The notes below the pieces were generated by a model, which was not told the origin of the DNA, ran no database searches, and was given only the letters and a program-made list of their open reading frames with translations. DNA of 37,376 nt from Paludibacteraceae bacterium (lineage in GTDB: Bacteria; Bacteroidota; Bacteroidia; Bacteroidales; Paludibacteraceae): the NCBI GenBank assembly GCA_905233925.1, contig CAJOFV010000004.1, forward strand, positions 31,178 to 68,553. The letters run 5' to 3'. Each line of letters begins with the position of its first letter. Positions within the stretch are counted from its first letter, which is position 1. Shown in pieces: positions 18,466 to 28,386 of the stretch. A program made the translations under genes and the position numbers.

Positions 18466-19248
18466 TCACATCGGTTTAATGCGGCGAGCAAGTCGGGCAC
18501 AAAGAGACGGGAAGAAGCGCTTGATATAAACCATTATTAGTTCGCCGCGACCGATAAGGATTTCCCGCTTGCCTTTAGCAATGGCACGAACAATTTGTTT
18601 GGCAGCTTTGTCTGCGGGCATACCATTATCCTGTCCCGGATCCATTGTGCCATGCTTTTCGCCACCTTTGTCAAGCGCATTGACAGAAATGTTTGTCTTG
18701 ACACGACCCGGACAAACAATCGTGACACGGATACCCTGATTGTAATACTCGGCCTGCAAGGTTTCGAAGAATCCGTACAAAGCATGTTTGGAGGAAGAAT
18801 ACGCGCAGCGCAACGGGAAGCCGAAAACGCCTGCAATAGAAGTCGTTACAGCGATATGTCCCCCACCCGCTTTGAGCATGAGCGGCAGTATGGCTTTTGT
18901 CAATGCCACCGGTGCAAAGTAGTTGATTTCCATAATCTGCCGCACCATATCCATACTTGTATCTTTCACGGATGTGCGTTGGCTAATGCCTGCATTACAG
19001 AAGAGCACATCTATTCCGCCAAACGCGTCCCATGCTGTGCGAGCAAGCAGTTTGATGCCTTCGAGTTCATTGAAATCAGAAGGCAAAACGAGTACTTCTT
19101 CCGCACCTTTTTCCCTGCATTTGGCGGCTACCGGTTCAAGCCGTTCACGCGACGAAGAGGTGAGAATCAAACGATTCCCACCCTCCGCGTATTTATATGC
19201 ACAGGCTTCGCCGATTCCGGACGAAGCACCGGTAATCCAAATATTCAT
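18466..19248 (-). CDS. Short-chain dehydrogenase/reductase; candidate 3-ketosphinganine reductase
   Basis: ITGASSGIGEACAYKYA, CNAGIS, YSSSKHAL, PGRVKTNIS; immediately downstream of spt. Confidence 0.85.
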   Translation of the reverse strand: MNIWITGASSGIGEACAYKYAEGGNRLILTSSSRERLEPVAAKCREKGAEEVLVLPSDFNELEGIKLLARTAWDAFGGIDVLFCNAGISQRTSVKDTSMDMVRQIMEINYFAPVALTKAILPLMLKAGGGHIAVTTSIAGVFGFPLRCAYSSSKHALYGFFETLQAEYYNQGIRVTIVCPGRVKTNISVNALDKGGEKHGTMDPGQDNGMPADKAAKQIVRAIAKGKREILIGRGELIMVYIKRFFPSLCARLARRIKPM

Positions 19249-19279
19249 TTGAAAATTTGAAGATTTGAATATTTGAAAA
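19248..19279. repeat. 8-bp tandem repeat x4 filling the spt-SDR intergenic gap
   Basis: tttgaaaa tttgaaga tttgaata tttgaaaa, bounded by the SDR start codon (19246-19248) and the spt stop codon (19280-19282). Confidence 0.95.
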
Positions 19280-20545
19280 TTACTTAATCAGAGCCATGTC
19301 GGGGATATCCTTGTCGTAATCGCCCTTAGCAAGACGTTCCTTGATTTCCTTGAAGGCAGCCAACGTGCGGTCAACATCTTCAATAGAATGTGCTGCCGTC
19401 GGGATGATACGGAAAATCAACATGCCGGGAGGAATAACCGGATAGCAAACAATCGAGCAGAAGATATGATAGTTCTCACGCAAATCCACTGCGATGTTCG
19501 ATGCCTGGTTGATACCACATGCCAAGTGAACAGGCGTTACACATGCTTCAGCCGGACCGATTTCGTAACCAAGATCACGGAAACCTTTCTGCAAACGATG
19601 CGTAACCGTCCAGAGCTGTTTGCGGCGCTCGTCGCCTTCCGGGCTGTCAATAATCTCAAGACGTTTCAAGCAGCCTTCCACAATCGGCATCGGGAGCGAT
19701 TTGGCATACATCTGCGAACGCATGTTATAGCGCAGATACGTGATGATATCTTTCTCAGAAGCCACAAATCCACCGATAGTTGCCATCGATTTGGCATATG
19801 CGCCGATATAAATATCCACGCCGTCCATAACGTTGAAATGCTCGGAAGTTCCGCGTCCGTGAGGACCCATTACGCCAAAACCGTGGGCGTCGTCAATCAT
19901 GAAACGGAAACTATATTTCTTCTTGAGTGCTACAATCTGGTCCAGAATTCCGAGTGCTCCTGTCATACCGAATACACCTTCGGTGATTACGAGTACACCA
20001 CCACCCTTTTCATCCGCGATTTTGCAAGCGCGTGCCAGCACTTTCTCGCAATCCACAATGTCGTTGTGACGGAATTTGTACTTCTCGCCAATATGCAGAC
20101 GGATACCATCCAACAAGCAGGCATGTGCTTCTGCGTCATAAACGATTACATCGTGACGGCTTACAAGCGAGTCAATCGTCGAAAGAATTCCCTGATAGCC
20201 AAAGTTGAATAGGAAAGCAGCCTCTTTCTTTTCAAACGCAGCCAAGCGGCGCTCCATTTCTTCGTGAAGAGCAGTCTGACCGGTCATCATGCGGCTTCCC
20301 ATCGGATAAGCCATGCCCCATTTGGCAGCAGCTTCCGCGTCGGTTTTGCGAACTTCAGGATGGTTTGCTAATCCCAGATAGTTATTCAGGCTCCAGCACA
20401 GGACTTCCTGTCCGTTGAAGCGCATGTGCGGTCCCAACTCGCCTTCCAGTTTCGGGAAAGCAAAATATCCGTCAGCTTTTTCACGGTATTGGCCAATAGG
20501 TCCTCCCGTGGATTTACGGATTTTGTCAAAAATGTCAACTTGCAT
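19280..20545 (-). CDS. spt: Serine palmitoyltransferase / alpha-oxoamine synthase
   Basis: GYFAFPKLEGELGPHMRFNGQEVLCWSLNNYLGLANHPEVRK, FMIDDAHGFGVMGPHGRGTSE, PLP-lysine region GAYAKSMATIGGFVAS. Confidence 0.9.
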   Translation of the reverse strand: MQVDIFDKIRKSTGGPIGQYREKADGYFAFPKLEGELGPHMRFNGQEVLCWSLNNYLGLANHPEVRKTDAEAAAKWGMAYPMGSRMMTGQTALHEEMERRLAAFEKKEAAFLFNFGYQGILSTIDSLVSRHDVIVYDAEAHACLLDGIRLHIGEKYKFRHNDIVDCEKVLARACKIADEKGGGVLVITEGVFGMTGALGILDQIVALKKKYSFRFMIDDAHGFGVMGPHGRGTSEHFNVMDGVDIYIGAYAKSMATIGGFVASEKDIITYLRYNMRSQMYAKSLPMPIVEGCLKRLEIIDSPEGDERRKQLWTVTHRLQKGFRDLGYEIGPAEACVTPVHLACGINQASNIAVDLRENYHIFCSIVCYPVIPPGMLIFRIIPTAAHSIEDVDRTLAAFKEIKERLAKGDYDKDIPDMALIK

Positions 20546-20605
20546 AGTATTTTTGTTATTTTATTGTAATTGTCTTATGTTTGTCTTAGGCTTCTCTCGG
20601 CTTTC

Positions 20606-20649
20606 GTTGCCGTCCTTTTGCCGTCCTTTTGCCGTCTCGTTGCCGTCAT
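20606..20649. repeat. 11-bp tandem repeat array (4 copies) upstream of spt
   Basis: gttgccgtcct tttgccgtcct tttgccgtctc gttgccgtcat. Confidence 0.9.
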
Positions 20650-20676
20650 TGGAAGGGTGAGATTTGGTTTCTTGGT

Positions 20677-20720
20677 GTTGTGCGTTATGCTTTAGGGCGT
20701 TGTGCGTTATGCTTTAGGGC
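20677..20720. repeat. 22-bp perfect tandem duplication at the 3' end of the VOC gene
   Basis: gttgtgcgttatgctttagggc x2 (20677-20698, 20699-20720); one copy carries the C-terminal codons and stop of the VOC gene. Confidence 0.95.
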
Positions 20721-21783
20721 GTTGTTTGCTGACCAGCCCCATGAGCCAGAAGAGAATTTTCGGGAGTTGCTTTTCGCGATCACGCTTGCGCATGTCCAAA
20801 TTCCAATTCAGTTTCTTGACAATCGGAATCTTGTGCGTCTCGACAAACTCGATAAGCGTTCCGTCCGGATCCTCAATATACGTGAAATGGCCGGATGCCT
20901 CGCCCATATCAAACACTTCGCCATCAGGGCAACTGTCCACCGTAAACGGGAAACCTTGTTTCGCACAGAACTTTCCAAGTTCCTGCATGTTGGTCACGTC
21001 AAAACAAATCTGGATAAATCCCGGGTCTCCCCAATAACGTCCTTCGAAAATCTTCCGCGGCGTGCGCTCCAGCGCTTGGACAAGTTCAATGGTGCTGTCA
21101 CCGAACATGCCTGAAAATGCGCCTTTTCGCGGAGCGGAAGTGCCCAACAATACGCGGCGGTACTTGCCATCAGCCGCCTCAAGCATCTGCCAGTCGTCAA
21201 ATGTGCCGGTTTTGTCATACATAATCGTGTCGTAGCCCAAAACATGGTTGTAAAACGCGATGGATTTTTTCATATCCGTCACGCCAACCATTGCGCCATA
21301 GATACCGCCGGTCAGTTTGTGCTGCTCGATAAATACGCTTTTTTCTTCGACCAACTGAAAACAGTTGCCGTACAAGTCCTTGATATAGAAGCACTTTGTT
21401 CCATTCGGCAGGGTTGCTACATCTGACACTTCGTTCCATTTCTTTTTAATTTGCTCATGGAACTTCTCCACGTCGCGGCATTTGACTTTGGCGGCAAAAA
21501 CGCCCAAATCGCCGACAGCGATGGCAAACTTCGCGGGAACAGGTTTGCGCTCGCTGTATTGCCAAATCTCAAATCCGCCGCCACCTTGCATGTTCACAGC
21601 GATGCACGCATGCCGTTTTTGCGGCTGGCCACCGGTGTATGGCAACATCCGCTCGGCTACAGTATCATCCTCGAGAATCTTGACATCTATACCGAACATG
21701 TCGATAAACCAGTTCCACGATTTGTGGAAATTCTCCGTTCCCACGCCAACTTGTTGGATACCAGAAATCAAAAATTTATCCAT
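20707..21783 (-). CDS. VOC-superfamily (tandem glyoxalase/HPPD-like) protein
   Basis: MDKFLISGIQQVGVGTENFHKSWNWFIDMFG..., second module GAMVGVTDMKKSIAFYNHVLGYD and HFTYIEDPDGTLIEFVETHKI. The track start at 21990 lies upstream of the promoter; ATG 21783 is preferred. Confidence 0.85.
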   Translation of the reverse strand: MDKFLISGIQQVGVGTENFHKSWNWFIDMFGIDVKILEDDTVAERMLPYTGGQPQKRHACIAVNMQGGGGFEIWQYSERKPVPAKFAIAVGDLGVFAAKVKCRDVEKFHEQIKKKWNEVSDVATLPNGTKCFYIKDLYGNCFQLVEEKSVFIEQHKLTGGIYGAMVGVTDMKKSIAFYNHVLGYDTIMYDKTGTFDDWQMLEAADGKYRRVLLGTSAPRKGAFSGMFGDSTIELVQALERTPRKIFEGRYWGDPGFIQICFDVTNMQELGKFCAKQGFPFTVDSCPDGEVFDMGEASGHFTYIEDPDGTLIEFVETHKIPIVKKLNWNLDMRKRDREKQLPKILFWLMGLVSKQRPKA

Positions 21784-21800
21784 ATTACACAAATTTGGCG

Positions 21801-21832
21801 CAAAAGTACAACATTTTTTGCATATATGCAAA
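21801..21832 (-). promoter_or_regulatory. Bacteroidetes-type promoter for the VOC-spt operon
   Basis: Minus strand: TTTG (21832-21829), 20-nt spacer, TActTTTG (21808-21801). Confidence 0.75.
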
Positions 21833-21876
21833 TAAAAAGAGAAAAAATCATTTTTTCGGGATTCTTTTGTCAGAAA

Positions 21877-21908
21877 TTTGCGTATATCAAAAAATATGTG
21901 TAACTTTG
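21877..21908 (+). promoter_or_regulatory. Bacteroidetes-type promoter for the 2-hydroxyacid dehydrogenase operon
   Basis: TTTG (21877-21880), 20-nt spacer, TAacTTTG (21901-21908). Confidence 0.8.
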
Positions 21909-21930
21909 CACGCTTATTTTGTGGATACGC

Positions 21931-22851
21931 ATGAAAATCATTATTGATACGATGTTGCCACGCGAGTGGTTCGAGCGGCTGGAAGGGCATGAACTGATTC
22001 CTGACACGAATTTTTGCGCCGAAGCGGAAGTTTTGACGACAAACTTCTACAAACCGGTTCGCAAGGAATTGTTGGACAAACTGCCGAATCTGCGGTTAGT
22101 GACCCAATTCGGTGTCGGATACGACAATATTGATGTCACGGAGTGCCACAAACGCGGTATTTTAGTCACGAATACGCCACAGCCGGTGATTGAGCCGACA
22201 GCGGAATTGTGCATGGCATTGATTATGGGCATTGCGCGGCGGACCGCCGAACTGGACCGCGGCATCCGGCAGAACGATGTGCAATTTGGTCTGCTGCGGA
22301 ATTTGGGTCATTCGCTGTACGGCAAAACATTGGGCATTATCGGCATGGGAAATATCGGTCGTTCCGTGGCGCGACGAGCCATTGCGTGCGGGATGAAAAT
22401 TATATATCATAACAGACACGCCGTGTCACAGGAAGTGCTCAAAAATGCAGGACTGACGGCGACATACGTGGATTTTGACGAATTGCTGCAAACGGCGGAC
22501 TTTGTGAGTCTGAACTTGCCCTATACGCCGGAAGTGCACCATATCATCGGCGAACGGGAATTGAAGATGATGAACCCCGAGGCCTTTTTGATAAATACCG
22601 CTCGTGGCGCCCATGTGGACGAAAAAACACTCGCCAAAGCACTCCGCGAACATTGGATTGCAGGTGCGGCACTTGATGTTTATGAACATGAGCCTGAAAT
22701 AAGCAGCGAACTGAAAGATTTGGATAATGTGCTGCTTGTGCCGCATATCGGGACAGGCACCTGGGAAGGCCGCAAAGCGATGTGCGATGCGATGATAGAC
22801 AACATTATCGCGTTTGCGAACAACGAATTTGATAAAATGACAACAGTATGA
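21931..22851 (+). CDS. D-isomer-specific 2-hydroxyacid dehydrogenase (NAD-binding)
   Basis: [55 protein letters not shown]. Start set downstream of the promoter. Confidence 0.92.
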   Translation: MKIIIDTMLPREWFERLEGHELIPDTNFCAEAEVLTTNFYKPVRKELLDKLPNLRLVTQFGVGYDNIDVTECHKRGILVTNTPQPVIEPTAELCMALIMGIARRTAELDRGIRQNDVQFGLLRNLGHSLYGKTLGIIGMGNIGRSVARRAIACGMKIIYHNRHAVSQEVLKNAGLTATYVDFDELLQTADFVSLNLPYTPEVHHIIGERELKMMNPEAFLINTARGAHVDEKTLAKALREHWIAGAALDVYEHEPEISSELKDLDNVLLVPHIGTGTWEGRKAMCDAMIDNIIAFANNEFDKMTTV

Positions 22852-24059
22852 ATATAACAGACAGATTTTTGAAGTACGTGTCCTTCTGCACGACTTCTGA
22901 CGAAAACACGAATCTCACGCCCTCTACACCCGGGCAGATTGAGTTTGCAAAGTACTTGCGCGATGAACTGAAAGCCATCGGTTTGGAGGAAGTGGAGTTG
23001 GACGAAAACGGCTATATCATGGCCACGCTGCCCGCCAATACGGACGGGAAACCGGTTATCGGTTTTATTGCGCACATGGATACTTCTCCTGATGCCAGCG
23101 GCAAACATATTCAGCCGCGGATTGTAAAGAATTACGATGGAAAAGACATCGTTTTGAACGAGGCCGAAAATATTATTCTGGAGACGAGCAAATATCCCGA
23201 GATTCTGCGTTACAAAGGCAATGACATTATTGTTACCAACGGCAAAACGTTGCTCGGCGCAGATGACAAAGCCGGTATCGCGGAGATTGTAACTGCGTGC
23301 GAATATCTGGTGCAACACCCCGAAATCAAACACGGCAAGATCCGTGTCGGTTTCACGCCAGACGAGGAAATCGGTCAAGGCGCCGACCATTTTGATGTGA
23401 AAAAGTTCGGTTGCGATTTTGCGTATACGATGGACGGCGGTGCCATCGGCGAACTGGAATTTGAGAATTTCAATGCCGCTGCATGCAAGATAACGGTTCA
23501 CGGCGTAAATGTGCACCCGGGATACGGGTATCACAAAATGCTCAATTCGATGCGTATAGCCTACCAGTTGGCGGTTATGCTGCCACGTTGGGAAACACCC
23601 GAACATACGCAAGGTTACGAGGGATTCTATCATCTTGTAGGTATGAGCGGAACAGTCGAAGAAACCACACTCAATTATATTATCCGCGACCACGACCGCG
23701 CACGCTTCGAGAGCCGCAAGCGTGAAATGGAGCATTTAGTGCGCAAAGTTAACCGTGAATACGGAGAGGGCACAGCGGAGATTTCGCTGCGCGACCAGTA
23801 TTACAATATGCGCGAGAAAGTGGAACCGGTCATGCACATCGTAACGCTTGTGGAAGAGGCGATGAAGGAAGTGGGCGTAGTGCCGAAAGTACAGCCTATC
23901 CGCGGTGGAACGGACGGCGCAAGACTGTCGTTTGAGGGACTTCCCTGCCCCAACATCTTTGCGGGCGGAGAGAATTTCCACAGCCGGTTTGAGTATCTAC
24001 CCATACAAAGTATGGAAGCAGCCATGAAAGTAATCCTTAAAATCATAGAAAAATGCTAA
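22848..24059 (+). CDS. pepT: Peptidase T (tripeptide aminopeptidase)
   Basis: [76 protein letters not shown]. Confidence 0.96.
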   Translation: MNITDRFLKYVSFCTTSDENTNLTPSTPGQIEFAKYLRDELKAIGLEEVELDENGYIMATLPANTDGKPVIGFIAHMDTSPDASGKHIQPRIVKNYDGKDIVLNEAENIILETSKYPEILRYKGNDIIVTNGKTLLGADDKAGIAEIVTACEYLVQHPEIKHGKIRVGFTPDEEIGQGADHFDVKKFGCDFAYTMDGGAIGELEFENFNAAACKITVHGVNVHPGYGYHKMLNSMRIAYQLAVMLPRWETPEHTQGYEGFYHLVGMSGTVEETTLNYIIRDHDRARFESRKREMEHLVRKVNREYGEGTAEISLRDQYYNMREKVEPVMHIVTLVEEAMKEVGVVPKVQPIRGGTDGARLSFEGLPCPNIFAGGENFHSRFEYLPIQSMEAAMKVILKIIEKC

Positions 24060-25138
24060 AAGAAACACCATTTACCGCCATTCATATTGCGCTGGGCGCG
24101 AGAATGGCAGAGTTTGCAGGCTTTAACATGCCTATTCAGTATCCAACCGGTATTCAGGAGGAACATCGTATCGTTCGTGAAGGCGTCGGTGTATTTGATG
24201 TCAGTCATATGGGCGAGTTCTGGGTAAAAGGCACCAATGCGGCCGATTTCCTGCAATATATCACCACTAACGACATCAACAAATTAGACGCCGGAAAAGC
24301 CCAATATACCTGTTTCCCAAACGGAAAAGGCGGAATTGTGGATGATTTGATTGTGTATAAATATTCGACAACAAAGTATCTGCTTGTGGTCAATGCCGGC
24401 AATATAGACAAGGATTGGGCGTGGGTGAACAAGGTTCGTGACGAACGCTTTGCGGATGCAGATGTCAAGCTCGAAAACGCCTCCGACAAGTACGGTCAAT
24501 TGGCGGTACAAGGGCCGAAAGCAACAGAGATGTTGCAGAAGCTGACTGACGCTGATTTGAGTGCAATTTCCTATTATTCTTTCCGTGAGTGGTCATTCGC
24601 AGGCATTCAAGGCGTTTTGCTGAGCAATACGGGTTACACCGGTGCCGGTGGATTCGAGCTTTATTTCAAAAAAGAGGACGGCGTGCAAATATGGAATGCG
24701 CTGTTCGAGGTGGGCAAAGAATACGGCCTTGCACCTATCGGTTTGGGCGCAAGAGATTCGCTGCGTTTGGAGAAATGGTATTGTCTTTACGGACATGATA
24801 TTGATGATACCACTTCGCCGCTTGAAGCAGGACTGGGCTGGATTGTCAAGTTCGATGCCAAAGATTTTATTGACAAAGAGTTCCTGTTGAAGCAAAAAGC
24901 GGATGGCATTACCCGTAAATTGGTGCATTTCGAGTGCCTGGAACGCGCCATTCCACGTAACGGCTATGAAATATGCGACGAGGCAGGTAATGCAATCGGT
25001 CATGTCACTTCCGGTATTATGCTGCCGACCACGAAAGTCGGTATCGGTATGGGCTATGTCCAAATCGCATACGCCAAAAAGGACACCTTAATATATATTA
25101 AAATCCGCGAGAAACTTAATGCAGCAAAAATAGTGTAA
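24053..25138 (+). CDS. gcvT: Aminomethyltransferase, glycine cleavage T protein
   Basis: [55 protein letters not shown]..., [22 protein letters not shown]. Confidence 0.97.
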   Translation: MLKETPFTAIHIALGARMAEFAGFNMPIQYPTGIQEEHRIVREGVGVFDVSHMGEFWVKGTNAADFLQYITTNDINKLDAGKAQYTCFPNGKGGIVDDLIVYKYSTTKYLLVVNAGNIDKDWAWVNKVRDERFADADVKLENASDKYGQLAVQGPKATEMLQKLTDADLSAISYYSFREWSFAGIQGVLLSNTGYTGAGGFELYFKKEDGVQIWNALFEVGKEYGLAPIGLGARDSLRLEKWYCLYGHDIDDTTSPLEAGLGWIVKFDAKDFIDKEFLLKQKADGITRKLVHFECLERAIPRNGYEICDEAGNAIGHVTSGIMLPTTKVGIGMGYVQIAYAKKDTLIYIKIREKLNAAKIV

Positions 25139-25140
25139 TT

Positions 25141-26355
25141 ATGAAATTACTTGTGTTATTATGGGCGTCGCTAATGTGTGACACAATCGTTCCTGCAGGA
25201 GATTCGACTGCGATTCCTGCCGATTCCACCGAGGGTTTCAAGTTTACAACCGTTGACAGTGTGGGTATCACTCCTGTCAAAGATCAACACCGCAGCGGAA
25301 CATGTTGGGCGTTCTCAACCATCGGTTTCATCGAGTCTGAACTGCTGCGTATGGGCAAAGGCGAATACGATTTGAGCGAAATGTTCGTTGTCAGCAAAAC
25401 CATGATGGATCGTGCAGAATACTGCGTACGGATGTACGGGGATGTGAAGTTTGCATCCGGCGGTAGTGCATATGATGTGATTTATTGTATGCAAAACTAC
25501 GGATTAGTGCCGCAAGAAGTGATGCCCGGCATCCAATATGGTACGACAAAAGCCGATACACTGCCTGTACACAGAGAGTTGGATGCTCTGGCAGGCGGAT
25601 ATGTCAAGTCACTGACTACCAGCGGGTTGAAGCGTTTGACTCCTGTTTGGAAGAAAGGATTGCAGGCAATTTATGATACATATTTAGGAGCGTGTCCGGA
25701 AACTTTCACGTATAAAGGCGAGACGTATTCCCCGCAATCGTTTGTAGAGTCTTTGGGGCTGAAAGCGTCTGATTATGTGAGCATTACGAGTTACACGCAC
25801 CATCCGTTCTATACACAATTTGCATTGGAAGTGCCGGATAACTGGCGTATGGACCAAATGTACAATGTTCCGTTGGAAGACATGATGACCATCATCGACT
25901 ATGCCATCACGAACGGCTATACATTAGCATGGGGCGCGGATGTGAGCGAATTGGGCTTCTCGCGCAAAGGTATCGGACAAATGCCCGATCAGGACAATGG
26001 TGCCGATTTGACCGGAAGCGACATGGCAAAATGGTTAGGAATGAGCGATAAAGAGAAGAAAGACGAATTGACCAAGAAACCGTTGGAGGAAATGGAAGTA
26101 ACGCAAGAGTTGCGCCAACAAGCGTTCGACAACTGGGATAATACTGATGACCATGGCATGCAAATATTCGGTATCGCCAAAGACCAAAACGGCAAGAAAT
26201 ATTATATGGTCAAGAACTCTTGGGGCACGAAACGTTCTGATTATCAGGGAATTTGGTATATTACAGAGGCATTCATGAGATACAAGACGAATGATGTACT
26301 GGTACATAAGGATGCTATACCTGCACCGATAAAGAAAAAAATGGGAATTAAATGA
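25141..26355 (+). CDS. C1 family (PepC/bleomycin hydrolase-like) peptidase with N-terminal signal-like segment
   Basis: VKDQHRSGTCWAFSTIGFIESELLRMGKGEYDLSEMF, DDHGMQIFG, YYMVKNSWGTKRSDYQGIWYI. Confidence 0.93.
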   Translation: MKLLVLLWASLMCDTIVPAGDSTAIPADSTEGFKFTTVDSVGITPVKDQHRSGTCWAFSTIGFIESELLRMGKGEYDLSEMFVVSKTMMDRAEYCVRMYGDVKFASGGSAYDVIYCMQNYGLVPQEVMPGIQYGTTKADTLPVHRELDALAGGYVKSLTTSGLKRLTPVWKKGLQAIYDTYLGACPETFTYKGETYSPQSFVESLGLKASDYVSITSYTHHPFYTQFALEVPDNWRMDQMYNVPLEDMMTIIDYAITNGYTLAWGADVSELGFSRKGIGQMPDQDNGADLTGSDMAKWLGMSDKEKKDELTKKPLEEMEVTQELRQQAFDNWDNTDDHGMQIFGIAKDQNGKKYYMVKNSWGTKRSDYQGIWYITEAFMRYKTNDVLVHKDAIPAPIKKKMGIK

Positions 26356-27422
26356 GCGTAGAAGAAGGATTTGAGAAATACTATCGCGGTCACCACAAAG
26401 GTTTGTTCTTCTGGTTCCGTAATTCACGGGCAATTTCGCTGCCGCAATCGGCACTACCGGCCTTACTTGCCATTGTGATGTGCATTGGACAAGAGGGATT
26501 CTGCTGGTGGATAGCCGTATTGGCGTTTTTCGGCGTGTGCATCGGGCATTTGGGAATGAACCTTGCAGACGATTATTTTGACTATAAGCGTGACAGTCGT
26601 ATCCGCTCCACCCTCTCTTCCACGAGTATCCGGGCGCGAATGGACAAATGCACCTATATAAACAACGGTGATGCGACCATCGGAGACCTCGGAAAAGCGG
26701 TATGTATTTTTCTCGGCATTGCCGGTGGAATCGGACTTATTTGCGTATTGGGACAATGGTGGCTGCACGGATGGAAAGCTGCGCTGTGGGTAGTTATGTA
26801 CGCGCTGCTCGGGCTGTTTGTAGGCATCAATTATTCTGGCGGACCATTGAAATTGTGCATGCACGGATTAGGCGAACTGGTCATCGGAATCATGTTCGGA
26901 CCATTACTGATGCTCGGAATACAAGCTGCTGTTTGTGGAATAGCGTTCTCGTGGCCTATGGCTGTCTTGTCGGCAGCAATCGGCATGTTAGTGACAAATA
27001 TTGTGTACGTCCATTCAGTTATGGAAACTGACGCAGACGGAGTACTCGGTAAAATGACGTTTGCACGGTTGTTCAAAAGCCGAAACGCCCAACTATTCTT
27101 TGTCGGCGTCTTTGCCTTGGTACCTTTTGCGTTGCTCAGCATTGGAATTGCTTTCGGTTGGTGGAGTTACTGGACGCTGTTTACTCTACTCACGCTCCCG
27201 ATGTCGGTTTATTTGATTTATTCGCTTAGCCGCTTTGTCAAAGGGCTTCCGACCAACGACAATCCGCGGTGGTGGATGGGACCGATGACAGAATTCGAGA
27301 TATTCAAAGAAACCGGTATGGACTGGTTCCTGATACGGTGGCTACTAGCGCGGAACGTAGTAATGTATTGGTGCTTGATATTAATAATTGTACAAATTGT
27401 AATGTTATGCTGCAATTCATAA
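26352..27422 (+). CDS. UbiA-family prenyltransferase
   Basis: Multi-TM protein with NLADDYFDYKRD first Asp motif and ETDADGVLGKMT second Asp-rich motif; ATGA overlap with the peptidase. Confidence 0.85.
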   Translation: MSVEEGFEKYYRGHHKGLFFWFRNSRAISLPQSALPALLAIVMCIGQEGFCWWIAVLAFFGVCIGHLGMNLADDYFDYKRDSRIRSTLSSTSIRARMDKCTYINNGDATIGDLGKAVCIFLGIAGGIGLICVLGQWWLHGWKAALWVVMYALLGLFVGINYSGGPLKLCMHGLGELVIGIMFGPLLMLGIQAAVCGIAFSWPMAVLSAAIGMLVTNIVYVHSVMETDADGVLGKMTFARLFKSRNAQLFFVGVFALVPFALLSIGIAFGWWSYWTLFTLLTLPMSVYLIYSLSRFVKGLPTNDNPRWWMGPMTEFEIFKETGMDWFLIRWLLARNVVMYWCLILIIVQIVMLCCNS

Positions 27423-28378
27423 AACAATATTGGTACTTGGGCTGGTGGTTTGTGCGCGCACGTTTTTTCGGGCGGAAGGCTCCGCTGCAAACGGTTCTGT
27501 TTATTACGGACAAGTGCAATTTGAAGTGCAAGCATTGTTCTGTATATGGTGTTGTAGGTAACAAGCATCGTCCTTTTGCAGATATTGTAGCCGATTTGCA
27601 ATACAGTTATAATCTTGGCAGCCGTTTCCTGGATTTGGAAGGCGGCGAAACAACTTTATGGAAAGAAGGGGACAAGAATCTCAATGATATTATAGCTGCC
27701 GCTAAAAAAATAGGATTCTTCTCGGTTACTATCACGACAAACGCACAGCAGGATTTTTCGTGGGTGGCAATGGACAGTTTGTGGGTATCTATGGATGGCA
27801 TCGGTAAATACCACGAGGCAATTCGTGGCGAAGGTACTTTTGCTCGTCTGGAGCAAAATATCAAAGCATTCCATGACAGCCGAAAGTCCAAACGTGCGCC
27901 ATTGACAGTAAATATGGTGGTAAACAAACTCAATGTTGCAGGATTGGAGGAAGCTTTGGAATACGCCAAAAACAATCCTTCCATTGCACAGATTTCGATT
28001 AACTTCCATACGCCATTCCCAGGCACAGAAGGATTGATGCTGGACGATGAGCAGAAAGTTGAAGCGCTGGATACTGTAATACGTTATAAACGAAAAGGTT
28101 ACCCCATAATGAACAGTATTTCGGGACTCAAGAAAATGTACCCGAAATACATGCAAACACATAATGTAGGCAGCCTGTGCTGGGTAACAAATTTTGTCTA
28201 CCCCACCGGTGACCGCGGTCTGTGCGTAGGCATACAGTCAGAACTGCTAAACGGACGTCTGTCACATACACCGACCAACATTTGCAAACATTGCGGCTTC
28301 TGCATGTCTGGCGAAATGGCAAGTGTGTTTCATTTCTGCCCAGATACGCTGTTGGCAGGACTAAAACTGAGAATGTAA
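27407..28378 (+). CDS. Radical SAM protein with C-terminal Cys cluster
   Basis: FITDKCNLKCKHCSVYG (CxxxCxxC), LEGGETTLW, C-terminal CKHCGFC. Start at 27407 overlaps the UbiA gene by 16 bp. Confidence 0.85.
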   Translation: MLQFIKQYWYLGWWFVRARFFGRKAPLQTVLFITDKCNLKCKHCSVYGVVGNKHRPFADIVADLQYSYNLGSRFLDLEGGETTLWKEGDKNLNDIIAAAKKIGFFSVTITTNAQQDFSWVAMDSLWVSMDGIGKYHEAIRGEGTFARLEQNIKAFHDSRKSKRAPLTVNMVVNKLNVAGLEEALEYAKNNPSIAQISINFHTPFPGTEGLMLDDEQKVEALDTVIRYKRKGYPIMNSISGLKKMYPKYMQTHNVGSLCWVTNFVYPTGDRGLCVGIQSELLNGRLSHTPTNICKHCGFCMSGEMASVFHFCPDTLLAGLKLRM

Positions 28379-28386
28379 GCATAATT

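Noticed and set aside
19388-20212. 274-aa plus-strand ORF opposite spt
   Set aside because: Antisense shadow of a conserved SPT; Cys/His-rich nonsense composition.
22680-23735. 351-aa minus-strand ORF opposite pepT
   Set aside because: Shadow ORF over the clearly conserved pepT; its translation shows no recognisable motif.
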